From Leifsonia xyli subsp. xyli str. CTCB07 (GTDB taxonomy: Bacteria > Actinomycetota > Actinomycetes > Actinomycetales > Microbacteriaceae): 64,000 nt of DNA. Below the pieces are notes generated by a model that was given only the letters and a program-made list of their open reading frames with translations, made no database searches and was not told the origin of the DNA. Every line of letters begins with the position of its first letter. The first letter of the stretch is position 1. The stretch spans positions 2,294,001-2,358,000 of the forward strand of contig NC_006087.1 in the NCBI RefSeq assembly GCF_000007665.1, read 5' to 3'. The position numbers were made by a program, and so were the translations under genes. Positions 56,106-64,000 of this stretch are shown in pieces.

Positions 56106-56235
56106 GGGCCCTCCGAGTGGTCGCCCCGTAAGGACGCCGGCGCCGGGAATGTCGAACCGGTTGCCGCCGCGGTCGTTCATCACGTCGACCGGGTCGAGCT
56201 GCGAGAAGCGCAAGGCCGGGTCTTGGATCGTCGGC
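56106..56235 (-). pseudogene. RES-toxin fragment
   Basis: The complement encodes LALRFSQLDPVDVMNDRGGN, RFDIPGAGVLTG, matching the N-terminal part of the RES protein at 14.8 kb (RFSQLNPVDVMNEGAGNRFD). No start and no catalytic remainder. It interrupts the purF-purM spacing. Confidence 0.7.
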
Positions 56236-56516
56236 GAGCGGGAAGGCACCGAAGCAGAGCCCAGGCGGCAGCGCTCCCCCGAGAACCAGGGCTATTGCGG
56301 TGAAAATTGTGACGGCAGCGGTCGAGCACACGAATCGGCGAAAGCTCCACGCAACGAGCTGACGGTGCCACCACAACGCAGAATGCTCAGAGCGAACCTT
56401 GAAAGCTTGTCGCTGCTCCCCGCACCACCGGGAATTTCCGCCCTGCTGCCCTTCCAGGCCGCGGCGTCAGCGGCGGCGCTCGCCTGGCTGCGCGACCGGA
56501 TCGGAGCCTGAGCCCC
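56236..56516. other. Debris between RES remnant and purF
   Basis: A minus frame (WSFRRFVCSTAAVTIFTAIA, LVLGGALPPG) shows one hydrophobic span, perhaps a membrane-protein fragment. A plus frame 56389-56511 is unsupported. Confidence 0.3.
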
Positions 56517-58076
56517 TTACTCCTGCCGTCCCGGGTCCCCGAACGCCAGCAGGCGCTCATGCTCCGAATCCGGGCCGGGCTCGCAGCCGTCGCCGGTGGC
56601 GGCAGCGCCCTCCGCCGCCGGGCGTTCCAGCAGGTTCTTGCCGAGGTGCTGGGCGGCGGGCAGCGCGATCGGGTAGACGCCGGTAAAGCACGCGGTGCAG
56701 AGGCACTCGCGGGGCTGCTCGGTGGAGGCGATCATCCCGTCCTCGGAGAGATAGCCGAGGGAGTCGGCGCCGATAGACTGGCGCACTTCCTCGACGCCGA
56801 GGCCGGTGGCGATGAGCTCCGCGCGGGAGGCGAAGTCGATTCCGTAGAAGCACGGCCAGGTGATGGGCGGGCTGGAGATACGCACATGCACCTCCGCCGC
56901 TCCGGCCTCGCGCAGCATCGAGACCAGCGCACGCTGCGTGTTGCCGCGGACGATCGAATCGTCCACCACGACGAGACGCTTGCCCTTGATGACGTCCTTC
57001 AGGGGGTTCAGCTTCAGCTTGATGCCGCGCTGGCGGATGGTCTGCGACGGCTGGATGAAGGTGCGGCCGACGTACGAGTTCTTCACGAGACCCTGACCGA
57101 ACGGGACGCCAGCGGCCTGCGCATAGCCGATCGCGGCGGGCGTGCCGGACTCGGGCGTCGGGATGACGAGATCGGCCGCCACCTCGTGCTCACGCGCGAG
57201 CTGGCGGCCCATCTCGACCCGCGCCTCGTAGACTCCGCGGCCGGCGATGGTGGTGTCGGGGCGGGCGAGGTAGACGTATTCGAAGACGCATCCCGCGCGC
57301 TTCTCGGCGGCGAAGCGGCTGCTGCGCAGGCCGTTCTCGTCGATGGCGATGAACTCGCCCGGCTCGACCTCGCGCACGAAGCTCGCGCCGACGATGTCGA
57401 GCGCCGCGGTCTCCGACGCGACGACCCAGCCGCGCTCCAGGCGGCCGAGCACCAGCGGGCGGACGCCCTGCGGATCGCGGGCGGCGTAGAGCGTGTGCTC
57501 GTCCATGAAGACGAGACAGAACGCTCCGCGCAGACGCGGCAGGACTTCCAGCGCGGTCTCTTCGAGCGTGTGGTCGAGATCGCCGGTGAGCAGGGCGGTG
57601 ACGACGGCCGTGTCGGTCGTGTTGCCGCGGGAGAGCTCGCCGTCGTGCGCTGGGTAGCGCTCCTGCACCAGCTCCATCAGCTCGGCGGTGTTCGTCAGGT
57701 TGCCGTTGTGCCCGAGCGCGACCGTGCCGCCGGAGGTGGAGCCGAGGGTCGGCTGCGCGTTCTGCCAGCTGGAGGCGCCGGTGGTCGAATATCGTGTGTG
57801 GCCGACGGCGATGTGGCCGGTCAGCGAGTTGAGCGCGTTCTCGTTGAAGACCTGGGAGACCAGGCCCATGTCCTTGTAGATGAGGATCTTCTCGTCGTCG
57901 CTCGTCGCGATGCCCGCCGACTCCTGGCCGCGGTGCTGCAGGGCATAGAGGCCGAAGTAGCTGAGCTTAGCGACCTCCTCGCCGGGGGCCCACACACCGA
58001 AGACACCGCAAGCATCCTGCGGCCCCTTCTCGCCGGGCAGCAGATCATGGCTGAGACGACCGTCTCCTCCGGCCAC
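56517..58076 (-). CDS. purF: Amidophosphoribosyltransferase
   Basis: 519 residues. First committed step of purine synthesis, PRPP plus glutamine to phosphoribosylamine. A 22-residue propeptide precedes the N-terminal nucleophile Cys23 (DACGVFGVWAPG). The glutaminase domain shows GHTRYSTTGASSWQNAQPTL. The PRPP site is RLVVVDDSIVRGNTQRALVS. Cys residues near the end (CLCTACFTG) fit the Fe-S type. Intact; it probably leads the purF-purM unit. Confidence 0.97.
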   Translation of the reverse strand: MAGGDGRLSHDLLPGEKGPQDACGVFGVWAPGEEVAKLSYFGLYALQHRGQESAGIATSDDEKILIYKDMGLVSQVFNENALNSLTGHIAVGHTRYSTTGASSWQNAQPTLGSTSGGTVALGHNGNLTNTAELMELVQERYPAHDGELSRGNTTDTAVVTALLTGDLDHTLEETALEVLPRLRGAFCLVFMDEHTLYAARDPQGVRPLVLGRLERGWVVASETAALDIVGASFVREVEPGEFIAIDENGLRSSRFAAEKRAGCVFEYVYLARPDTTIAGRGVYEARVEMGRQLAREHEVAADLVIPTPESGTPAAIGYAQAAGVPFGQGLVKNSYVGRTFIQPSQTIRQRGIKLKLNPLKDVIKGKRLVVVDDSIVRGNTQRALVSMLREAGAAEVHVRISSPPITWPCFYGIDFASRAELIATGLGVEEVRQSIGADSLGYLSEDGMIASTEQPRECLCTACFTGVYPIALPAAQHLGKNLLERPAAEGAAATGDGCEPGPDSEHERLLAFGDPGRQE

Positions 58077-58097
58077 AGCGGACCCCTTTCCGTCGTT

Positions 58098-58511
58098 TCA
58101 GCCGTCGTCACCGACGTACACGTCGATTCTATCCGCCCGCACGGTGCGGGCCCTGCGGGCGGCCGCGCGGGCGGCGGCCAGTGCGGCGAGCGCGCCGAGC
58201 GCGACGCCGAGCGCGACGCCGACGGTCAGCAGGAAGCCGAAGACAGCGCCGCGGTCGTAGACCGGATTCTCCGGGAAGGAGAACGTCAGGATGAGGGCGA
58301 CGATGGCGAACACGACGGCCCCGGTCAGCATGAAGCGGAAATACCGCGGCGAGCGCTGAACACGAACCGCGTCCTCGGTGACCGTGACGCGTTCCTCGGG
58401 GGACGGTTCCGGCGACCCGGGCGACTCCTCCGGGGCAGCTGCGGCGACGGCCTGCGCGTCCGGTTCAGGCTGGGCTCCAGACACGGCGGACTCCTCCGGG
58501 TTCACACTCAT
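58098..58511 (-). CDS. Small two-span membrane protein
   Basis: 137 residues from ATG 58511. An acidic, Ala/Pro-rich cytoplasmic part (about 1-45), then RVQRSPRYFRFMLTGAVVFA and a second span AVFGFLLTVGVALGVALGAL, with a basic tail. It lies 21 bases upstream of purF on the same strand, so probably co-transcribed. Conserved in related actinobacteria at this place; function unknown. Confidence 0.8.
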   Translation of the reverse strand: MSVNPEESAVSGAQPEPDAQAVAAAAPEESPGSPEPSPEERVTVTEDAVRVQRSPRYFRFMLTGAVVFAIVALILTFSFPENPVYDRGAVFGFLLTVGVALGVALGALAALAAARAAARRARTVRADRIDVYVGDDG

Positions 58512-58551
58512 GCCTCCATTCTCTCGCACCGCGGCTGTGCGATCGCCCGGG

Positions 58552-58908
58552 TCAGAAGCGCAGCGGCAGCAGCCCATCGAGGGCGGCGCGCTGGCCGGAG
58601 GCGTGGACCGCGCCGGAGGCGAGAGCGGCCTCCCAGCCGAGACCGCCGGAGGCGAGCGCCAGCCAGGTCGCCGCGTCCGTCTCGATCACGTTCGGCGGAA
58701 TGCCGCGCGTGTGGCGCGGCCCCGGGACGCACTGCACGGCTCCGAACGGTGGCACGCGCACTTCCACGGTCGCGCCCGGCGCCCGCTCGGCGAGCAGCTG
58801 AAGGAGGTAGCGGACCGCCGTCGCGGTGGTGTTCCGGTCGGCGCCACCGGCGAGCGCCGCGCGCACCGCCGGGCTGCCCTGTTCCTCGGGGATCTTCGCT
58901 CTGGCCAT
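58552..58908 (-). CDS. SCP2-like (sterol carrier family) protein
   Basis: 118 residues from ATG 58908: MARAKIPEEQGSPAVRAALA, ATVEVRVPPFGAVQCVPGPR, NVIETDAATWLALASGGLGW. The bacterial SCP-type family is usually encoded beside purF and purD in Actinobacteria. Ligand unknown. 40 bp separate it from the next gene. Confidence 0.85.
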   Translation of the reverse strand: MARAKIPEEQGSPAVRAALAGGADRNTTATAVRYLLQLLAERAPGATVEVRVPPFGAVQCVPGPRHTRGIPPNVIETDAATWLALASGGLGWEAALASGAVHASGQRAALDGLLPLRF

Positions 58909-58965
58909 ACGCCCATCCTCGCATCGCCCGCGCAGCGCCGAGCCGGTGACCTCTAGCATGGGGGC

Positions 58966-60219
58966 GTGAAGATTCTGGTCCTCGGTTCCGGTGCCCGCGA
59001 GCACGCCATCATCACCGCTCTCCTCGCGGAGCGGGCCGGTCACGACATCGTGGCCGCCCCCGGCAACGCGGGCATCGCCGCCGACGTAGCGGTCGAGCCG
59101 GGTCTGGACACACTGAACGGCGCGGCCGTCACCGCGTTCGCGATCGAGAACGGCTTCGAGCTCGTGGTCATCGGCCCCGAGGCTCCGCTGGTCGCGGGCG
59201 TGGCCGACCCGCTGCGCAGGCGCGGCATCCCGGTCTTCGGCCCGGGGCGGGCTGCCGCTCAGCTCGAGGGCTCCAAGACGTTCGCAAAGCGGATCATGGA
59301 CGAGGCGGGCGTCCCCACCGGCCGGGCCGTGCGCGCGGCCACCCTGGCCGAGGCCGGAAGCGCCCTGGACGAGTTCGGCGCGCCCTACGTCGTCAAAGCC
59401 GACGGGCTAGCGGCCGGCAAGGGCGTCATCGTCACGGAGGATCGGGCGGCGGCGCTCGCCCACGCGGCCCGCTACCTCACGCACGGCAGCGTCCTCGTCG
59501 AGGAGTTCCTCGACGGGGAAGAGGTCTCCCTCTTCCTCGTGAGCGACGGCCACACCGTGCTCCCGCTCAGCCCGGCGCAGGACTACAAACGCCTCCTCGA
59601 CGGCGACGCTGGCCCCAACACCGGCGGGATGGGCGCCTACTCACCGCTGACCTGGCTCCCGGAGACCTTCGTGGACGAGGTGATCGACACCGTCGCCATG
59701 CCCACCGTGCGCCAGCTCGCGGCCGAACAGACACCGTTCATCGGACTGCTCTACTGCGGTCTCATCGTCACCGCGAAGGGCATCCGGGTCATCGAGTTCA
59801 ACGCGCGCTTCGGCGACCCCGAGACGCAGGTCGTCCTCCCCCGGCTGGTGACCCCGCTCTCGACCCTGCTCTTCGCCGCCGCGACCGGCACGCTGTCCGG
59901 GATGCCGCGTCCCGAGTTCGCGCCCGGCACCACCGTGACCGTCGTGCTGGCGAGCGAGGACTACCCGGAGTCCCCGCGCACCGGCCGGCCGATCGCCGGA
60001 CTGGACGAAGCCGCCTCCGTCCCGGAGGTGACCATCGCCCACGCCTCCACCGCCCGCGACGAGACGACCGGCGCCCTCCTGGCGACCGGTGGCCGCGTCC
60101 TCTCGGTCGTCGCGCGCGGCGCGACGTTCGCCGACGCCCGCACGCGCGCCTACGACGCCCTCTCCCGCATCCGCCTCGACGGCTCCCAGTACCGCACTGA
60201 CATCGCCGCCCGCGCCTGA
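58966..60219 (+). CDS. purD: Phosphoribosylamine-glycine ligase (GAR synthetase)
   Basis: 417 residues from GTG 58966. Step 2 of purine synthesis. ATP-grasp fold: MKILVLGSGAREHAIITALL, GPEAPLVAGVADPLRRRG, PYVVKADGLAAGKGVIVTED, NTGGMGAYSPLTWLPETFVD, EFNARFGDPETQVVLPRL. Divergent from the SCP-like gene. Intact. Confidence 0.97.
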   Translation: MKILVLGSGAREHAIITALLAERAGHDIVAAPGNAGIAADVAVEPGLDTLNGAAVTAFAIENGFELVVIGPEAPLVAGVADPLRRRGIPVFGPGRAAAQLEGSKTFAKRIMDEAGVPTGRAVRAATLAEAGSALDEFGAPYVVKADGLAAGKGVIVTEDRAAALAHAARYLTHGSVLVEEFLDGEEVSLFLVSDGHTVLPLSPAQDYKRLLDGDAGPNTGGMGAYSPLTWLPETFVDEVIDTVAMPTVRQLAAEQTPFIGLLYCGLIVTAKGIRVIEFNARFGDPETQVVLPRLVTPLSTLLFAAATGTLSGMPRPEFAPGTTVTVVLASEDYPESPRTGRPIAGLDEAASVPEVTIAHASTARDETTGALLATGGRVLSVVARGATFADARTRAYDALSRIRLDGSQYRTDIAARA

Positions 60220-60314
60220 CCAGCCACCCATTCCTCGCTTCTTCCGGATTCTCCGGCGGTTCGGCGGAAGAAGCCGAGGAAACGCCGGCTGAAGCGGGAG
60301 CCTAGGATGAGGGG

Positions 60315-61214
60315 GTGACGGAAATGCCGGGGTGGAAGCATGTGTATTCGGGGAAGGTGCGGGACCTTTTCGTACCGGAGACCGCCGAAGGTCTGACCGA
60401 AACCGACACCGTGCTCGTGGTCGCGAGCGACCGCGTCAGCGCCTTCGACCACGTCCTCGAGCCGGGCATTCCCGGCAAGGGCGAGCTCCTGACCGCGCTG
60501 AGCCTGTGGTGGTTTGATCGGCTGGACGCACCCAACCACCTGATCCCGGATCACACCCTGGAGGGCGAACGCGCCAGAGAACGCATCCCCGCCGCGGTCT
60601 CCGGGCGGTCGATGCTGGTGAAGCCGCTCGACATGTTCCCGATCGAGTGCGTGGTCCGCGGCTACTTGACGGGAAGCGGATGGCAGGAGTACCAGGAGAG
60701 CCAGAGCGTGTGCGGCCTCCCGCTGCCGGCCGGGCTCAGCGACGGCGACCGGCTGCCGGAGCCGATCTACACCCCGGCCTGGAAGGCGCCGCTGGGCGAG
60801 CACGACGAGAACATCAGCTACGAGCGCACCATCGAATTGGTGGGCGCTGAGACGGCTGGGACGCTGCGGGAGCTGTCGCTTGCCGTCTACGGGCGCGGCG
60901 CGGCGATCGCAGAGAAGCGGGGCGTGATCATCGCCGACACGAAGTTCGAGTTCGGGGCCGAACGCGAGACGGGCGAGATCACGCTCGCCGACGAGGTGCT
61001 GACAAGCGACTCCAGCCGGTACTGGGATGCGGCGGCGACCAGCGACGTGTACACGCCGAAGGAGCGGATGGCGAGCTTCGACAAGCAGATCGTCCGCGAC
61101 TGGCTGGCGGCGAACTGGGACAGGACGGGAACGCCCCCGGCGCTGCCCGCGGAGATCGTGGAGCGGACGGCCGGGCGCTACCGCGCGCTCGTGGAGCGGT
61201 TGACCGGGGCCTGA
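60315..61214 (+). CDS. purC: SAICAR synthetase
   Basis: 299 residues from GTG 60315. Joins aspartate to CAIR, step 8 of the pathway. KHVYSGKVRDLFVPETAEGL, VVASDRVSAFDHVLEPGIPG, PIECVVRGYLTGSGWQEYQE, IADTKFEFGAE, DSSRYWDAA. Follows purD by about 95 bp in the same direction. Confidence 0.97.
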   Translation: MTEMPGWKHVYSGKVRDLFVPETAEGLTETDTVLVVASDRVSAFDHVLEPGIPGKGELLTALSLWWFDRLDAPNHLIPDHTLEGERARERIPAAVSGRSMLVKPLDMFPIECVVRGYLTGSGWQEYQESQSVCGLPLPAGLSDGDRLPEPIYTPAWKAPLGEHDENISYERTIELVGAETAGTLRELSLAVYGRGAAIAEKRGVIIADTKFEFGAERETGEITLADEVLTSDSSRYWDAAATSDVYTPKERMASFDKQIVRDWLAANWDRTGTPPALPAEIVERTAGRYRALVERLTGA

Positions 61215-61303
61215 CGGACCTGCCCGAGGCCAGCGATCCGTGGGCGAACGCGGTGCGCGTGGTCGCCTGATCCGGCTGACCCCCGAGGATCGAAACCGAT
61301 CTC

Positions 61304-62842
61304 TCAGTCCAGGCCACGGGAGTCAGTCCACCCTCGCGAGGGGGCCTCCCCCGAAGCGGGACGCTCAGCGGCCGTCTGGCGCGGCTTCTCCCACCAGATC
61401 ACGAACAGCGCGCCGAGGACGGCGACAGCCGCGGGCAGCAGCAGCGACTCCGACATCGCCTGCGTGAACCCGGCGTGCAGGAAGGCCGGCAGTTCCGTCC
61501 CGGTCGTCGCCCCGTTCCCGCTCGCGCCGCCGGGCAGCTTCGGCAGGTCGACCGAGAGGCGGCCGGAGATGAGGGCGGCGATGGAGGCGCTGCCGAGCAC
61601 CGCGCCGACCTGGCGGGTGGTGTTGAAGACGCCGGAACCGGCTCCGGCCTGGCTCAGCGGGAGATTCCGGGTGGTGGTCGCCGAGATCGGTCCCCACACG
61701 CCGGACATCGCGATCCCGAGGAGGGCGCCCGGGATGAGGAGCAGCCCGATGTTCGCATCCGGGCTCAGCATCTGCGAATAGAGGAACAGCGCGAGCCCGA
61801 ACAGCACCAGGCCGGGGGCCGCGATGAACACGGGGTTCACTTTGTCGATCAGGCGTCCCACCACGGGCGCGAGTACACCGGAGAACACGGCGGTCGGCGC
61901 CAGCATCAGGGCAGACTGGGTCGGGGTGAGGCCGCGGACGGTCTGGAAGTAGAACACCAGCGGCAGCGCCATGCAGGTCACGGCGAAGCCGACGGCCGTG
62001 ATCGCGCCGTTGGAGAGCGAGAAGTTGCGGTCCTTGAACAGGGTGAGCGGTAGCAGCGGCTCCTTTTTGTTCAGGGCTTGCCAGATGACGAATCCGATCA
62101 GGACGACGATGCCGGCGACGATCAGGCCCCACACGCTGACCGGGCCCCCGATGACGCCCCAATCGTAGGTGCCGCCCTCCTGTATGCCGAAGACCAGCAG
62201 GAACATGCCGACCGCGGAGAGGACCACGCCCAGGATGTCGAACCGGTGCGAGTGCGTCGGCAGCTCCGGGACTAGCCGCACCGCGAGGACGAACGCGACG
62301 AAGCCGACCGGGACGTTGATGAAGAAGATCCACTCCCAGCCGAGGGAGTCGACCAGGACGCCGCCGAGCAGCGGGCCGACGAGCGTCGCCACGCCGGCGA
62401 CCGCGCCCCACAGGCCCATCGCCGCCCCACGGCGGTCGGGCAGGAAGATGCGGGTGATGACGGCCATCGTCTGCGGCGTCATCAGCGCCGCGCCGAGCCC
62501 CTGGACGACGCGGGCGGTGATCAGCATCCCGATGCCGCCGCCGGGCATGTCTCCGGAGAACCCGCACCAGGCGGAGGCGAGCGTGAAGACCACGAGGCCG
62601 ATCAGGTAGATGTTCTTCGGGCCGAAACGGTCGCCGAGACGGCCGGTGATGAGGAGCGGCACGGCGTAGGCGAGCAGGTAGGCGCTCGTCACCCAGATGA
62701 CCGCATTGTAGTTGGCGCCGAGGTTCAGCCCCTTCATGATCGACGGGTTCGCCACGGAGACGATGGTGGTGTCGATGAGGATCATGAAGAACCCGATGAC
62801 CAGCGCCCAGAGGGCGGGCCAGGGCTTCCGTTCGCGTTCCAT
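61304..62842 (-). CDS. MFS multidrug exporter, DHA2 (14-span) family
   Basis: 512 residues with 14 predicted spans. Motif A variant GRLGDRFGPKNIYLIG and motif C-like GAVAGVATLVGPLLGGVLVD, as in EmrB/QacA proton-driven drug exporters. It lies directly downstream of a PadR repressor gene on the same strand, which implies drug-inducible control. Substrate unknown. Confidence 0.93.
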   Translation of the reverse strand: MERERKPWPALWALVIGFFMILIDTTIVSVANPSIMKGLNLGANYNAVIWVTSAYLLAYAVPLLITGRLGDRFGPKNIYLIGLVVFTLASAWCGFSGDMPGGGIGMLITARVVQGLGAALMTPQTMAVITRIFLPDRRGAAMGLWGAVAGVATLVGPLLGGVLVDSLGWEWIFFINVPVGFVAFVLAVRLVPELPTHSHRFDILGVVLSAVGMFLLVFGIQEGGTYDWGVIGGPVSVWGLIVAGIVVLIGFVIWQALNKKEPLLPLTLFKDRNFSLSNGAITAVGFAVTCMALPLVFYFQTVRGLTPTQSALMLAPTAVFSGVLAPVVGRLIDKVNPVFIAAPGLVLFGLALFLYSQMLSPDANIGLLLIPGALLGIAMSGVWGPISATTTRNLPLSQAGAGSGVFNTTRQVGAVLGSASIAALISGRLSVDLPKLPGGASGNGATTGTELPAFLHAGFTQAMSESLLLPAAVAVLGALFVIWWEKPRQTAAERPASGEAPSRGWTDSRGLD

Positions 62843-62871
62843 GAGAAGTCTTTCTGTTGTGTTCGGGAGGT

Positions 62872-63498
62872 TCAGGGGTGGTGCTTCTCTTCGTCCCAGG
62901 GAAGCTCTCCCGAGACGAGGTCGTCGATCAGGGCATCGAGGGCAGCCACATCGGCTTCCGCCATCGTGCGCAGATAGCGCACATCCATCCAGTACTTGAC
63001 AGGCAGCCCCTTCGCCCGGACAGTGTCGATCGCCTTGTCCAGCACGGCGATGTCGGCGCGGAGCAGGCCGACGCGCTTCCGCAACAGGGCGATGACGGTG
63101 TCAAGAGGCAGATTGTGCGCCTGCCCGAGGCCGAGCGGGAACTCGGGGAACTCGTTGACGGGTGTGCCGATGATCTCGGCGACCCGTTCTCCGAGAGCGA
63201 GGGCGCCCTGCTCGGTGATCTCGTAGGTGGTGCGCTCGGGCCGGTTGCCCTCGCGCTCGGTGCCGGTGGCCCGCACCATCCCCTGCCGGGAAAGGCGGTC
63301 GACCGTGTGATAGAGCGACCCCGGCCGCACCTTGACGAGCCTGTCCTCCGAGCGCTGCACGAGCGTCTGGTACATCTCGTAGGAGTGCGTCGGCCCCTCG
63401 GCGAGCAACGCGAGCGCGGCGACGGCGAGGGGGGTGAGCGCAGGGATGCGGGGCATGGGTCCTGGGGGGTCGGCGGCGTACGGGGACGAGTATTGCAT
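62872..63498 (-). CDS. PadR-family transcriptional regulator
   Basis: 208 residues from ATG 63498; ATG 63456 (MPRIPALTPLAV) is an alternative start. PadR winged helix: ALLAEGPTHSYEMYQTLVQR, VRPGSLYHTVDRLSRQGMVR, ERTTYEITEQGALALGE, followed by a Vir_act_alpha_C-like helical part. Likely represses itself and the exporter through the palindrome at 63506-63521. Confidence 0.92.
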   Translation of the reverse strand: MQYSSPYAADPPGPMPRIPALTPLAVAALALLAEGPTHSYEMYQTLVQRSEDRLVKVRPGSLYHTVDRLSRQGMVRATGTEREGNRPERTTYEITEQGALALGERVAEIIGTPVNEFPEFPLGLGQAHNLPLDTVIALLRKRVGLLRADIAVLDKAIDTVRAKGLPVKYWMDVRYLRTMAEADVAALDALIDDLVSGELPWDEEKHHP

Positions 63499-63505
63499 GG
63501 ATGAT

Positions 63506-63521
63506 TATTCCGAATGGAATA
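63506..63521. promoter_or_regulatory. PadR operator candidate
   Basis: TATTCC-GAAT-GGAATA inverted repeat, 8 bp upstream of the regulator's first ATG and overlapping its likely promoter. Confidence 0.5.
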
Positions 63522-63666
63522 GTACATACGGAGTGATCGTGGTGTCAAGCGGGTGCGCCGCGCCCGCTGCGGACCCCGATCGCACAGCCCCCTCGCGGGG
63601 TCCCCGCAGCCGGCAGGTCGCTGGACGGCAAACGTACCTACGTCTTTGAGACGGAAGGTGCGAACG

Positions 63667-64000
63667 ATGACCGAAGCGAAGCGGGCCCGGCGCCGGGCGG
63701 TGCTCTACGTACGGATCAGCGATGACCCGCACGGCTTGGAGCGGGGTGTGGACCGGCAGGAAGAGGACTGCCGGGCGGTAGCCGCCACGGAGGACCTGGA
63801 GGTGGTGGCGGTGTTCCGCGAGAACGACACCTCCGCCTTCAAGCAACGCACCATCGTGTTGCCCTCGGGTGAGAAAGTCCGCCGGGTGATCCGCCCGAAG
63901 TTTAGGGCGATGCTCCAATTGTTGGCCAACGACGGTGGAGACGTGCTGATCGCCTACGATCTCGACCGCGCCGTGCGCGACCCCCGGGACTTGGAAGACC
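63667..64000 (+). CDS. Serine recombinase/integrase (3' partial)
   Basis: ATG 63667 follows GGAAGGTG. The visible 111 codons hold the resolvase catalytic domain: RRAVLYVRISDDPHGLERGV, DRQEEDCRAVAATEDLEVVA, VFRENDTSAFKQR, VLIAYDLDRAVRDPRDLED. The nucleophile is the Ser in Y-V-R-I-S. An insertion after F-x-E-N-D-T-S-A-F is typical of large phage-type serine integrases of actinobacteria. It probably marks one end of an integrative element lying beyond the window. Confidence 0.88.
   Translation, partial: MTEAKRARRRAVLYVRISDDPHGLERGVDRQEEDCRAVAATEDLEVVAVFRENDTSAFKQRTIVLPSGEKVRRVIRPKFRAMLQLLANDGGDVLIAYDLDRAVRDPRDLED

Noticed and set aside
56559..58949. 796-codon plus frame opposite purF
   Set aside because: Antisense of purF and its neighbours; no motifs.

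Overview
The window is high-GC actinobacterial DNA, most likely from a Microbacteriaceae plant associate of the Leifsonia xyli type. The evidence is the purine cluster (purM, purF, purD, purC with a DUF3073 gene and an SCP-like gene), the plant-directed secreted enzymes, and the very high load of insertion sequences and freshly broken genes. The species name is inference from gene content; no database was searched.

Layout. 1-3.3 kb: a CUT2-type sugar ABC operon whose first permease carries an in-frame TAG. 3.4-6.3 kb: a resolvase remnant, a secreted amidase-like protein and a toxin/RHH-antitoxin pair. 6.3-12.9 kb: an IS graveyard (IS3, IS256, IS5) around a broken ArdC-like gene from a lost plasmid or conjugative element. 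13-16.4 kb: broken DUF1016 nuclease and an Xre-like/RES toxin-antitoxin pair. 16.4-21.4 kb: nested IS21/IS3/IS110 pieces, a cold-shock gene, a frameshifted desaturase, and IS256, YVTN, IS3 and IS481 fragments. 21.5-25.6 kb: PAP2 phosphatase, IS481, RHH protein and EamA transporter.

25.7-38.1 kb looks like a DevR/DosR-type dormancy or redox regulon: universal stress protein, DevR response regulator, a DevS-like sensor kinase ruined by frameshifts and an IS30 insertion, transhydrogenase pntAA-pntAB-pntB, aldehyde and alcohol dehydrogenases and a PPOX-class protein. Three GGAC-GTCC palindromes lie in promoter positions. A second IS110 sits between pntB and the aldehyde dehydrogenase.

38.2-45.7 kb: a broken AAA ATPase, L,D-transpeptidase, YVTN beta-propeller protein, IS3 remnants, a lower-GC island with a GH5-CBM2 endoglucanase and an LPXTG surface protein, and a RelE-type pair. 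45.8-54.4 kb: IS21, CIRCE-controlled hsp20, a broken GH25 muramidase, another toxin-antitoxin pair, IS21/IS30/IS481 nesting and a broken flavin monooxygenase. 54.5-63.5 kb is ordinary core genome: DUF3073, purM, purF, two small genes, purD, purC, an MFS exporter and its PadR regulator. The window ends inside a serine recombinase gene.

The most interesting signals are the leaders of the two IS110 elements. Each contains short segments matching both flanks of its own insertion site, as expected of target guides in an IS110 bridge RNA. Other notable signals are a 15-24 bp box shared upstream of three unrelated toxin-antitoxin operons, a DevR regulon that has lost its sensor, CTAG targeting by three IS481 copies, and a micro-inversion in an ATPase gene.
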